A stretch of DNA of 64,000 bases from Leisingera caerulea DSM 24564 (GTDB lineage Bacteria; Pseudomonadota; Alphaproteobacteria; Rhodobacterales; Rhodobacteraceae): assembly GCF_000473325.1 (NCBI RefSeq), contig NZ_KI421513.1, positions 2,365,217 to 2,429,216 of the forward strand, in the 5' to 3' direction. The notes under the pieces are model-generated. The model saw only the letters and a list, made by a program, of their open reading frames with translations, ran no database searches and had not been told where the DNA came from. The position numbers and the translations under genes were made by a program. Positions 44,357 to 52,253 of this stretch are shown piece after piece (positions within the stretch are counted from its first letter, which is position 1; each line of letters starts with the position of its first letter).

Positions 44357-44524
44357 GGCCCGGACTGCCCCAGCTTGGTGAATTGAAACGGGGTGCCTGC
44401 GCGGGTGCCGTCACGGGCGGTCCGGCTTGAGTCCTGCTGCAACTGTATGCAGCTTCGAACTCAATCTTGCACGGGGCCGGCCGCTGCCGTACTCTGCACG
44501 GCGGAATAAACGTACGGCGGGAAC

Positions 44525-45217
44525 ATGGCCAAACGCGAAAGCAATGTGGACCGGGTGTATGAGGCCCTGCGCCGGATGGCGGCGGATTTTGCCTTCAAGC
44601 CGGACCAGCGGATCAATGAAAGCGCGCTCTCAGAAGTGCTGGGCGCCAGCCGCACTCCGCTGCGCGAGGCGCTGAACCGGCTGGTGGCCGAGGGGTTCCT
44701 CACCTTCCAGAACAACCGCGGTTTCTTCTGCCGGCCGCTGACGCCCAGTTATATCGTGGACCTTTACGAGGCCCGGGTGGCGGTGGAGTGCGAGGCCGCG
44801 CGGCTGGCCTGCACCCGGGCATCAGATGAGGACATCGCAGCGCTGGCGGACTATCTCAACCGGATGGAGCCGGAGTATCAAAGCGCTACCGACCCGGAGG
44901 CGCTTCTGGCGATGGACGAAAGCTTTCATGCCAGCCTGGCGCAGCTTTCGGGCAACAGCGAGCTGCAGCGCATCCTCAATAACCTCAATGGCCGCATCCG
45001 CTATATCCGGCTCATTGACCTCAAGCGGATGCGCGACCGGGCCGGGGGCAAGGCGCCGGGGGACACCTCAGCGCACCGGCAGATCGTCGAGGGTATCGCC
45101 GCCCGCGACGCGCAGGCTGCGGCGGCGGCCATGCGGAGCCATATCGAAAAACGGCGGGAGGAGGCGACGGAGGCCGTCCGCATCGCGTTTTCGCAGCTTT
45201 ATGTGCCGGACGAGTAA
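44525..45217 (+). CDS. GntR family regulator, FCD type
   Basis: A 230-residue FadR/FCD-type regulator. It has a winged helix (VDRVYEALRRMAADFAFKPDQRI, ESALSEVLGASRTPLREALNRLVAEG) and the FCD domain (YEARVAVECEAARLACTRAS, MDESFHASLAQLSGN, SAHRQIVEGIAARDAQAA). The ATG at 44525 follows CGGGAA. Targets are unknown. The nearest candidate is the convergent AEC transporter, whose promoter is 1 kb away. It shares family with the regulator at 25329 but is not a close copy. Confidence 0.93.
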   Translation: MAKRESNVDRVYEALRRMAADFAFKPDQRINESALSEVLGASRTPLREALNRLVAEGFLTFQNNRGFFCRPLTPSYIVDLYEARVAVECEAARLACTRASDEDIAALADYLNRMEPEYQSATDPEALLAMDESFHASLAQLSGNSELQRILNNLNGRIRYIRLIDLKRMRDRAGGKAPGDTSAHRQIVEGIAARDAQAAAAAMRSHIEKRREEATEAVRIAFSQLYVPDE

Positions 45218-45298
45218 GGGCAGCGCTGGGCGGGTCTGTTGCAGATGCCGGAAATTCCTTAATGAAATCTGAAGGATAAGGTCAGGCTTTCTGTCCAG

Positions 45299-45318
45299 AT
45301 GTTTCGCGCGCGAAACAT
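45299..45318. repeat. Perfect 20-bp palindrome between convergent genes
   Basis: ATGTTTCGCGCGCGAAACAT is identical on both strands. It lies 81 bases after the GntR stop and 25 bases beyond the AEC transporter stop, so not at an obvious promoter. No T-run follows. The TGTTTC...GAAACA arms recall ParB parS sites, but the centre is six bases (GCGCGC) rather than four. Confidence 0.75.
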
Positions 45319-45343
45319 TGCGGCAGAGGTGCTGACCTTTCTG

Positions 45344-46276
45344 TCAGCTCAGCAAAAGCAGCCAGAACCAGACCGTCAGGATGCTCGCCCCCGTGGCAAT
45401 CAGCACCGAAGAGGCCGCCACCCGCTTGGCCCGCCCGTACATATTGGCAAAGATATATCCGTTGAACCCGGTCGCCATCGCCGCATTCAGCACGCCAGAG
45501 CGGAACAGATCCTGCGGCAGTGCCAGCGCTGTCCCCAAGGTCCAGACAATCGCGGGGTGGATCATCAGCGAGGTGAAGCAGACAAACAGGATCGCCCGCA
45601 TATCGCCCTCGGGGCGGTATTTGACCAGCACGCCGCCCAAGGCAAACAGCGCGCCGGGCAGGGCGGCGCGAATGATCAGCGACAGCGCTTCATCCACCAC
45701 CAGCGGAATGGCCAGCCCCGACAGGTTCACTGCAAATCCCAGCGTGATCCCCAGGATCAGAACATTGCGGAACATCGCATTCAGCACTGAGACCGCGGTC
45801 CTGATCCCGCCTGCACCTCGGTTGCGCACAAATTCCATCGCGGTGATGCCCACGCCGTAACAGAACGGCGAATGAAAGGCGATGATCGCGTAGTTGCCGG
45901 TCAGGTTGTCCGGTCCGAACGCCCGCTCGGTGATCGGCAGGCCCAGCAGGACAGAGTTGGAGAACAAGCAGCAGAACCCGATCGCAATGCAGTCTTCCCA
46001 GTCCCGTTTGAACAGGATCCGGGCACCAAAGACGCCAATCAGAAAGCAGGTGAAGGCGCCGGTATAGAAACTCGCCAGCAGCCGCGGATCGAACCCGGCG
46101 GAGAGGTCCAGTTCCGCCATCGCCTTGAACAGCAGGCAGGGAATGGCAAAGCCCTGGGCAAACTTCATCACCCCTTCGATGTGGTCCTGGCTCAGCACGC
46201 CCCTGGCGGTGGCCGCATAACCCGCGCCGACAACCAGAAACACCGGCAGGATGACGTCAATCAGGCTTTGAAACAC
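45344..46276 (-). CDS. AEC family transporter
   Basis: A 310-residue membrane protein of the auxin efflux carrier family, with about ten helices in two halves. Family sequence includes VILPVFLVVGAGYAATARG in helix 1, MKFAQGFAIPCLLFKAMA, GFCCLFSNSVLLGLPITERAFG (the conserved N-S/T-x-x-x-G-x-P) and, in the second half, LGGVLVKYRPEGD. Bacterial AEC proteins export or import organic acids such as malate or malonate; the substrate is unknown. It is monocistronic as far as seen: convergent with the GntR gene and separated from the next leftward unit by a terminator at 46302. Confidence 0.92.
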   Translation of the reverse strand: MFQSLIDVILPVFLVVGAGYAATARGVLSQDHIEGVMKFAQGFAIPCLLFKAMAELDLSAGFDPRLLASFYTGAFTCFLIGVFGARILFKRDWEDCIAIGFCCLFSNSVLLGLPITERAFGPDNLTGNYAIIAFHSPFCYGVGITAMEFVRNRGAGGIRTAVSVLNAMFRNVLILGITLGFAVNLSGLAIPLVVDEALSLIIRAALPGALFALGGVLVKYRPEGDMRAILFVCFTSLMIHPAIVWTLGTALALPQDLFRSGVLNAAMATGFNGYIFANMYGRAKRVAASSVLIATGASILTVWFWLLLLS

Positions 46277-46301
46277 GCTGCTTCCTCAAATCCCTCAAAA
46301 G

Positions 46302-46323
46302 AAAAAGGGCGCCGCCAGCGCCC
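46302..46323 (-). terminator. Rho-independent terminator after the MBL hydrolase gene
   Basis: On the minus strand GGGCGC pairs with GCGCCC (46323-46318 with 46312-46307), loop of five, followed by five T (46306-46302). It begins one base after the stop of the gene at 46325 and ends the leftward dac-tmk-holB-tatD run. Confidence 0.85.
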
Positions 46324-46324
46324 C

Positions 46325-47122
46325 TCAGACCTCCATCCGGATCACCATCCCGTCATAGGCAGGAGTGATGTGGTCCGGGGTCTCGGCCTCGACCGTGGCG
46401 TAATCCATGTCGATATGCATGTTGGTGATGATGCCGCGCTTGGGCGCCATCTTTTCGAACCATTCCAGCGCTTCCTGATAGCTGAAGTGGGTCGGGTGCG
46501 GGGTGCGGCGCAGGCCGTCCAGGATCCAGATATCCAGCCCCTCCAGCTCCGGCAGGGCGCCATCGGGGATTTCGGACACATCCGGCAGATAGGCCAGTCC
46601 GCCGATGCGGAACCCCAGCGCGTCGATGGAGCCATGGCTGACCTCGAACGGGCGGAACGTGATGCCGCCGCCGGGCCCGTCGATGGTGAACGGGCCGCCG
46701 ATCGTCTGCAGCTCCAGGATCGGCGGATAGGGGGAGTTGTCGGGCTGCGCAAAGGCATAGCCGAAGCGGTTCAGCAGGTCGTTCTGTGTCGCCCCGTCGG
46801 CATAGACCGGGATGCGCTGGCGCATATTGAAGTAGACCATGCGCAGATCGTCGATCCCGTGCAGGTGGTCGGCATGGGAGTGGGTGTAAACCACCGCATC
46901 CAGGCGGCTTACCTCTGCATCCAGCAGCTGGCTGCGCATGTCCGGCGTGGTGTCGATCAGCACAGACGTGGTTCCATCCGGCCCGTCGCGCTCCACCAGC
47001 ATCGAACAGCGGCGGCGGCGGTTCTTCGGGTTCTCCGGGTCGCAGTCGCCCCAATGGCCGCCAATCCGCGGCACCCCGCCCGACGACCCCGAGCCGAGGA
47101 TGGTGAAGCGCATCTCCGCCAT
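46325..47122 (-). CDS. MBL-fold metal-dependent hydrolase, PhnP-like
   Basis: A 265-residue metallo-beta-lactamase-fold enzyme. The start FTILGSGSSGGVPRIGG and the metal motif YTHSHADHLHGIDDLR (HxHxDH) match the PhnP/phosphoribosyl cyclic phosphodiesterase and RNase Z-like branch. Further ligands are likely in SHGSIDALGF, DVSEIPD and the closing NMHIDMDY. The substrate is probably a phosphodiester, not defined. The start codon overlaps the TatD stop (TGATG), and in alphaproteobacteria this pair regularly follows metG or holB. It is the last gene of the leftward unit. Confidence 0.92.
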   Translation of the reverse strand: MAEMRFTILGSGSSGGVPRIGGHWGDCDPENPKNRRRRCSMLVERDGPDGTTSVLIDTTPDMRSQLLDAEVSRLDAVVYTHSHADHLHGIDDLRMVYFNMRQRIPVYADGATQNDLLNRFGYAFAQPDNSPYPPILELQTIGGPFTIDGPGGGITFRPFEVSHGSIDALGFRIGGLAYLPDVSEIPDGALPELEGLDIWILDGLRRTPHPTHFSYQEALEWFEKMAPKRGIITNMHIDMDYATVEAETPDHITPAYDGMVIRMEV

Positions 47123-47943
47123 CAGGCCGCGGCCTCATACTGGGCGGCTTTCCAGAACAGCCGGTCGAAATTCGCCTGCGTCTGTGCGGCAAAGTCGGCG
47201 TAGTCCAGGCCGAACACCTCTGCGCCCACCTTGGCGGTAAAGGCGGTATAGGCGGGTTCATTGCGCTTGCCGCGGTAGGGCGGCGGCGCCAGATAGGGGG
47301 CGTCGGTCTCCACCAGAATGCGCTCTACCGGGGCGGCGGCAAAGATATCGCGCAGCTCCTGGCTTTTGGGGAAGGCAGCAATGCCGGACATCGACAGGTA
47401 GAACCCCAGGTCCAGCGCAGCCCTGGCCAGTTCAGCGGAGGAGGAAAAGCAGTGCATCACGCAAGTGTATGCGCCGTTCTTCATTTCTTCGCTCAGGATG
47501 CGCGCCATGTCGTCATCCGCCGCGCGCGCGTGGATGATCAGCGGCAGTTCGGTGTCGCGGGCAGCAGCGATATGGGTGCGCAGGGACTGCTGCTGCACTT
47601 CGGCGCTGTCGGCAGTGTAGTGGTAGTCCAGCCCGGTCTCGCCGATGCCGACAAATTTCGGGTGCTTTGCCAGCGCCACCAGCTCATCCACCGAGACCAG
47701 CGGTTCGTCGGCGGCGCTCATCGGGTGGGTGCCTGCGGCATAGAACACCGGTGCGTGTGCTTCGGCGATGGCACGCACGGAGGGTTCGTTCTTCATCTTG
47801 GTGCAGATTGTCACCATCCGGGTCACGCCGGCCTCTGCCGCGCTGGCAATCACCTCATCCAGCCGCCCCTCAAAATCGGGGAAGTCCAGGTGGCAATGGC
47901 TGTCGGTGATCTGAGGGGGGGTCTGTGGGGTGGTCTCGGTCAT
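47122..47943 (-). CDS. tatD: TatD family DNase/hydrolase
   Basis: A 273-residue TIM-barrel metal-dependent hydrolase of the TatD family (3'-5' DNase/RNase activity in studied members). It has TDSHCHLDFPDFEGRLDEV (HxH metal site), GIGETGLDYHY (Glu ligand), LPLIIHARAADDDM, CVMHCFSSSAELA and ILVETDAPYLAPPPYRGKRNEP (the DAP signature). All ligand motifs are intact. It is between holB (41-base gap) and the MBL hydrolase (1-base overlap) on the same strand. Confidence 0.95.
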   Translation of the reverse strand: MTETTPQTPPQITDSHCHLDFPDFEGRLDEVIASAAEAGVTRMVTICTKMKNEPSVRAIAEAHAPVFYAAGTHPMSAADEPLVSVDELVALAKHPKFVGIGETGLDYHYTADSAEVQQQSLRTHIAAARDTELPLIIHARAADDDMARILSEEMKNGAYTCVMHCFSSSAELARAALDLGFYLSMSGIAAFPKSQELRDIFAAAPVERILVETDAPYLAPPPYRGKRNEPAYTAFTAKVGAEVFGLDYADFAAQTQANFDRLFWKAAQYEAAA

Positions 47944-47984
47944 GAATCCTCTGGCGCCACATATGCCGCGGGAGGCTTGGAGCC

Positions 47985-49103
47985 TCAGCGCGACGCGGTT
48001 TCCTGCATCTTGAAAACCGTATCTAGGACAAGCGCCGCGGGGTCAAGGTTCACCGCCTGACCGTGGCGGGCGCGGGCGGTCACTTCTGCTGCAAGGTCCG
48101 CCCAGGCACGCGCCTTGCGGGGGTCAGGCGACAGACGCGACAGCATCGCTGCTTCCTGCGGTGCCGCTTCCGGCGCTGGCGGCGCGCCGGTTGCACCAGT
48201 GCGCGCCAGACGGGCCAGGGCCATCTCTGTCAGCGACAGCAGCAGCTCGAATCGCGCCGCAGCGCCGCGCTGCGCAGCGGCCTCGGCCAGTGCCATCGCC
48301 CGCTGCCGGTCCAGCCGCGGCATCGAATCGAGGATCTGCACCAGCTCGGCATAGATCTTGAGCCCGCCCAGATTGATCAGCCGCAAAGCGGCGCCGACGG
48401 ACCCGCCCGCGAGTGCCGCGAGATTGTCCATGTTCCGGGGCAGCTCGACGCCAGATTGCGCCAGCGCCGCCTCCATGTCCGGCGCGGACAAAGGCCCCAG
48501 GCGCAGGGTGCGGCAGCGGGAACGGATCGTCGGCAACAGGCGCGAGGGCTGATGCGAGATCAGCAGGATAGTGGTGCGTGCCGGCGGCTCCTCCAGCATC
48601 TTCAGCAGCGCGTTGGCGGCGCTCACGTTCATGTCGTCAGCCGCATCGACAATCACAACCCGCCGCCCGCCATCGGTGGCCGACAGGCCGAAGAAGCGGT
48701 TCAGCTTGCGGATGTCGTCCACCACAATCTGGCTGCGCAGCTTGCCCTTATCGTCATAAGACCGGGTGATCGGCGCCAGACCGGGTTCCGCCAGTGCCTG
48801 AACGCGGTGCGAGACCGGATGGTCCGGGTCAATGTCCAGCGTTTCCGGGGGCGGCGGGGCGCCGAACAGTCCTTCCTCAGCCGGCGGCGTGGCCAGCAGG
48901 AACCGGGCGATCCGCCAGGCCAGCGTGGCCTTGCCCACCCCTTGCGGGCCGGTCAGCAGCCAGCCGTGGTGCAGCCGGTCGGAGTTGTAAGCGGTCAGAA
49001 AGTCCCGTTCCGCCGCATCCTGTCCAATGAGGCGCAGGGTTTCGCGCGGGTGCGGCGCGCCCTCGGCCTGGTCGGCCCGCGGCAGTTCGTCGTCAGCGCT
49101 CAT
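47985..49103 (-). CDS. holB: DNA polymerase III subunit delta'
   Basis: A 372-residue clamp-loader delta' subunit. It has an N-terminal AAA+ fold with a Walker A-like GPQGVGKATLAWRIARFLL, VVIVDAADDMNVSAANALLKMLEEPP (the DExx region and the SRC-containing sensor) and TTILLISHQPSRLLPTIRSRC. Delta' is not an ATPase in E. coli, but alphaproteobacterial forms often keep the P-loop, as here. It overlaps tmk by 4 bp (ATGA), and the tmk-holB-tatD order is a common bacterial arrangement. Confidence 0.94.
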   Translation of the reverse strand: MSADDELPRADQAEGAPHPRETLRLIGQDAAERDFLTAYNSDRLHHGWLLTGPQGVGKATLAWRIARFLLATPPAEEGLFGAPPPPETLDIDPDHPVSHRVQALAEPGLAPITRSYDDKGKLRSQIVVDDIRKLNRFFGLSATDGGRRVVIVDAADDMNVSAANALLKMLEEPPARTTILLISHQPSRLLPTIRSRCRTLRLGPLSAPDMEAALAQSGVELPRNMDNLAALAGGSVGAALRLINLGGLKIYAELVQILDSMPRLDRQRAMALAEAAAQRGAAARFELLLSLTEMALARLARTGATGAPPAPEAAPQEAAMLSRLSPDPRKARAWADLAAEVTARARHGQAVNLDPAALVLDTVFKMQETASR

Positions 49104-49747
49104 GCCCCGGTTTCCTCCAGCGCTTCTTCCGCCAGACGGCGCACATCTGCGGCGACGTCTTCGACCGGGCGGGCGCCATCAACCACCCGGAAGCGGTCCG
49201 CAAATTCCTGCGCCAGCGCCAGGAAACCGGCGCGCATCTTCTCTTGCAGTTCCACGCCGAAATCCTCGAAGCGTTCCTCCTTGCCCTGCCGCCCCTTGGC
49301 GCGGGCCAGGCCCTCGGCCGGGTCCATGTCGATCAGCAGTGTCAGGTCCGGCTCGCGCCCGATCATCAGCTTGTGCATCTGGTCGACGGCGGCGCGCAGG
49401 TCGCCGCGCGACAGGCCCTGGTACATCCGGGTGCTGTCGGCAAAGCGGTCGCAGATTACTACCTTGCCCGCTGCCAGAGCGGGTTCGATGGTGCGCTCCA
49501 GATGGTCGCGCCGCGCCGCCATGAACAGCAGCAGCTCCGTTTCAGCCGACCAGCGGTCAGGGTCGCCTTCCAGCACCAGCCGGCGGATCTCCTCAGCGCC
49601 CGGGGAGCCGCCGGGCTCCCGCGTCAGCACCACGTCGCGGCCAGCCGCGCGCAACGCTTCGGCCAGCAGCTGGCATTGTGTCGATTTACCGGAGCCGTCG
49701 ATGCCTTCGAAAGTGATGAACACCCCGCGCTTGCCGCCCGCCGTCAC
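49100..49747 (-). CDS. tmk: Thymidylate kinase
   Basis: A 215-residue dTMP kinase, making dTDP for DNA synthesis. The P-loop FEGIDGSGKSTQCQLL, the DRY-type region (VVICDRFADSTRMYQGLSRG) and LTREPGGSPGAEEIRRL are all present. The LID segment (AKGRQGKEERFEDFG) carries the arginines seen in E. coli-like type II enzymes. It overlaps both the carboxypeptidase gene upstream and holB downstream by 4 bp, so the three are tightly coupled. Confidence 0.97.
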   Translation of the reverse strand: MTAGGKRGVFITFEGIDGSGKSTQCQLLAEALRAAGRDVVLTREPGGSPGAEEIRRLVLEGDPDRWSAETELLLFMAARRDHLERTIEPALAAGKVVICDRFADSTRMYQGLSRGDLRAAVDQMHKLMIGREPDLTLLIDMDPAEGLARAKGRQGKEERFEDFGVELQEKMRAGFLALAQEFADRFRVVDGARPVEDVAADVRRLAEEALEETGA

Positions 49748-50931
49748 AGCGCCCCCTCGGGACCGGTCAGGAATTGCTTGATCAGCACTTGCGCCGCGGT
49801 CTTGACCCGCACCACAAAGCCGCCCGCGGGAACGTCACTCTCCGCCACCAACGGCAGCCGCACCTCCGGCAGCTCTTCCGGCTGCAGCACCAGCTCTGCC
49901 AGACGCTGGCCTTTCTTCACCGGCGCCTCGATCGGGCCGTTATAGACAACTTCGCCCTGGATGGTGTTCGCGGACAGCGACGGCAGCAGGATTTCCAGAT
50001 CCTCGGCCGGCACCAGCCCTACCGATCGCTCGGCCCCCCGCCAAATCTCGGCTTCGGCGATGGCGACGCCCTCCTTGGCGACGGTTTTCTTGGCAAATTG
50101 GCGAAACGACCAGTTAACGAGGGCTTCGGCCTCCTCTGCGCGCCCGCGCTCTGTGTCGAGCCCGGAGACCACAAAGATCACCCGCCGGTCGCCCTGCTTG
50201 GCCGAGCCGACCAGGCCATAGCCGGCTTCTTCGGTGTGGCCGGTCTTCAGCCCGTCAGCGCCGATCCCCAGCTTCAAGAGCGGGTTGCGGTTGCGGATGT
50301 TGGAGGGCGCGCGGCCGTCGAATTCAAACGTGGTCTCAGCAAACAGCGGATAGTATTCCGGGAAGTCCTCGATCAGCCGCTCGGCCAGGACCGCCAGGTC
50401 ATGCACCGACATCCGGTGCCCGGCGGCAGGCCAGCCGTTTGAATTGGCAAAGGTCGAGGCGGTCATGCCCAGATCCTCGGCCCGCTTGGTCATGTAGCGG
50501 GCAAAGCCGGCCTCGGTGCCATCCGGGCTCAGCGCCTCGGCGATCACCACGCAGGCGTCATTGCCCGACAGCACGATGATGCCGCGCAGCAGGTCCTCGA
50601 CCCGGACCCGGTCGGTGGTGTCCAGGAACATGGTGGAGCCGCCATAGCTCATCGCGTGCTCGCTCACCGGCAGCCGCTCATCCAGCGTCAGCCGCCCGTC
50701 GCGCAGGGCTTCAAACGCCACATACAGCGTCATCAGCTTGGACATGGAGGCCGGCGGCAGCGGCACATCGGCGTTCTTGGACAAGAGCACCGTATCCGTG
50801 CCCGCATCCAGCACATAGGCCGCGCGCGCGCTGGTATCAAAGGCCGCAGCCGACAGCGCCGACAGGCTGACCGCCAGGCCCGCCGCCAGCGCCAGCCGCA
50901 AAGACGACTTCAGAGCGTGGCCCAAGTGCAT
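49744..50931 (-). CDS. dacC: D-alanyl-D-alanine carboxypeptidase (PBP5/6-like)
   Basis: A 395-residue exported penicillin-binding protein that trims the terminal D-Ala of peptidoglycan stem peptides. A signal peptide (about residues 1-30, ending SAAAF) is followed by the S11 peptidase domain. The domain has SMSKLMT (SxxK nucleophile), SGNDACV (SxN) and LKTGHTEEAGY (KTG), then a C-terminal PBP5-like beta domain (about 285-385). The start at 50931 has CGGAAAA upstream and begins 10 bases after the previous stop; a frame starting at 50970 would overlap that gene. The symbol is by family resemblance (dacA/dacC). Confidence 0.92.
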   Translation of the reverse strand: MHLGHALKSSLRLALAAGLAVSLSALSAAAFDTSARAAYVLDAGTDTVLLSKNADVPLPPASMSKLMTLYVAFEALRDGRLTLDERLPVSEHAMSYGGSTMFLDTTDRVRVEDLLRGIIVLSGNDACVVIAEALSPDGTEAGFARYMTKRAEDLGMTASTFANSNGWPAAGHRMSVHDLAVLAERLIEDFPEYYPLFAETTFEFDGRAPSNIRNRNPLLKLGIGADGLKTGHTEEAGYGLVGSAKQGDRRVIFVVSGLDTERGRAEEAEALVNWSFRQFAKKTVAKEGVAIAEAEIWRGAERSVGLVPAEDLEILLPSLSANTIQGEVVYNGPIEAPVKKGQRLAELVLQPEELPEVRLPLVAESDVPAGGFVVRVKTAAQVLIKQFLTGPEGAL

Positions 50932-50941
50932 GGTTTTCCGT

Positions 50942-51853
50942 TCAATTGGTGACAGCATAGGCGTCCGCAAATCCGGTTTCCTTCACGCTATTCAGCAGCT
51001 GGCTGCGTTCGGTCTTGGTCTGTGCCGGGCCGACCAGCACCCGCCAGAACGCCTTGCCGCTGGAGGACTGTTCCCGCACCACCGGCACCATGCCCGCGCT
51101 GCGCATCATATTTGCGGTCCGCTTGGCGTTCGCCTCGACGCTGAAGATGCCGATCTGGATGAAGGGTTTCTTCAGCGCGGACTTCTGCGGCTTTGGGGCA
51201 GGGGCCGCGGCGGGCTCTGCCGTTGCAGGTGCGGCCTGCGCCGGGGCAGAGGCATCAATTGCGGCTGCGGCACCGGCAATCGGGTCCAGCGCGGTTTCGG
51301 TGATCTCGCTGCCCGCCAGCGCGGCCTCGTTCACGTCCGCGGCCTCCGGCAAAGCGGCGCCATCGCCGGACTGTTCATCCGGCTGCGGTTCCGGCGTGAC
51401 TTCCTCGCGCCGCAGGGCGGTCACGTTCAGCTCAGCCGGCGCTCCGGCCAGCATGCCCAGGGCCGCAGCGGCATCTGATGAAACCTGCAGCCGCGGTCCC
51501 GGGATCTCCCGCTCGCGGCGGAACAGCGCGCCGATCACGAACTGGCCATTGGCATTGTTGCGGATGATCACCCGCTCGGGGTCTTTGGTGTCAGGATGCG
51601 CCACCCATACCCCGCCGATCGAGGGGCGGCCGTCCCACAGGCCCGCCTCGGTCACCTGGAACACATCGGGCGCCTCCACGTCGCGCTCCACCAGCTTGGT
51701 GCTGCTGGAGGCCTCAACGGCACCCTCCGCCTTGGGTTTGGGTTGCAGAAAGCCCAGTTTCGGCCCGTCCTCGCAGCCTGCCAGAACCAGCAGGCCCAAG
51801 GCCGCCGCGGCGGCGCGCGGGGCCGTCATTGCTTTCGACATGGTGTCATTCAT
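50942..51853 (-). CDS. SPOR-domain lipoprotein, RlpA-like
   Basis: A 303-residue protein with a lipoprotein signal (LGLLVLAGC, Cys about residue 27). The middle (GGVWVAHPDTKDPERVIIRN, REIPGPRLQVSSDAAAALGM) recalls the double-psi barrel of RlpA lytic transglycosylases. An Ala/Pro-rich linker follows, then a C-terminal SPOR domain (about 225-300, FIQIGIFSVEANAKRTANMM, RVLVGPAQTKTERSQLL) that binds denuded septal glycan. The RlpA catalytic Asp/His pair is not obvious. It heads the dac-tmk-holB unit and likely acts at division sites. Confidence 0.85.
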   Translation of the reverse strand: MNDTMSKAMTAPRAAAAALGLLVLAGCEDGPKLGFLQPKPKAEGAVEASSSTKLVERDVEAPDVFQVTEAGLWDGRPSIGGVWVAHPDTKDPERVIIRNNANGQFVIGALFRREREIPGPRLQVSSDAAAALGMLAGAPAELNVTALRREEVTPEPQPDEQSGDGAALPEAADVNEAALAGSEITETALDPIAGAAAAIDASAPAQAAPATAEPAAAPAPKPQKSALKKPFIQIGIFSVEANAKRTANMMRSAGMVPVVREQSSSGKAFWRVLVGPAQTKTERSQLLNSVKETGFADAYAVTN

Positions 51854-52010
51854 GCTTTCGTCCTTGCCTGTGCCCGCGGCGCTTCTGCGCCCCCGCCGGA
51901 ATGCCCGGTCTTCTTAATTTGGCGGCATGATAACCTGCACTTCCGGCCATGAAAACCCTGACAGGCCGCGGCACAAGGGAAACCCGCGTGGGCGGCATAA
52001 ATCCGCGCGG

Positions 52011-52039
52011 TTGACAGGGGCCTGCAGTTTTCCCTTGCG
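52011..52039 (+). promoter_or_regulatory. Candidate promoter of tRNA-Ser
   Basis: A consensus -35 TTGACA (52011-52016) lies 84 bases before the tRNA, but the sequence 17 bases on (CTTGCG, 52034-52039) is a poor -10. Weak evidence. Confidence 0.3.
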
Positions 52040-52094
52040 GCATGGATTTCCTCTTGCCTCATTCCGCTTTGCGCCCTAAACCGCAGGGCGGACC

Positions 52095-52184
52095 GGGGAG
52101 GTGGCAGAGTGGTCGAATGCGGCGGTCTTGAAAACCGTTGAACGTGAGAGCGTTCCCAGGGTTCGAATCCCTGTCTCCCCGCCA
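52095..52184 (+). tRNA. tRNA-Ser (UGA)
   Basis: A 90-base class II tRNA with encoded CCA. The acceptor GGGGAGG (52095-52101) pairs with TCTCCCC (52174-52180, one G-T), the discriminator is G and CCA is 52182-52184. The anticodon loop CTTGAAA gives TGA (reads UCA and relatives). The long variable arm and GTTCGAATCC T-arm are typical of tRNA-Ser. Confidence 0.95.
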
Positions 52185-52253
52185 CTCCGCTGCACGCCAC
52201 CGGCGCGTTCCCTCGGGCTTTCCCTACACACTGCAGGCTTCCGGCCTAGGTTG

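Noticed and set aside
45299..45318. Reading the 20-bp palindrome as a standard parS site
   Set aside because: The usual site is TGTTTCACGTGAAACA with a four-base centre; here the centre is six bases and differs in sequence.
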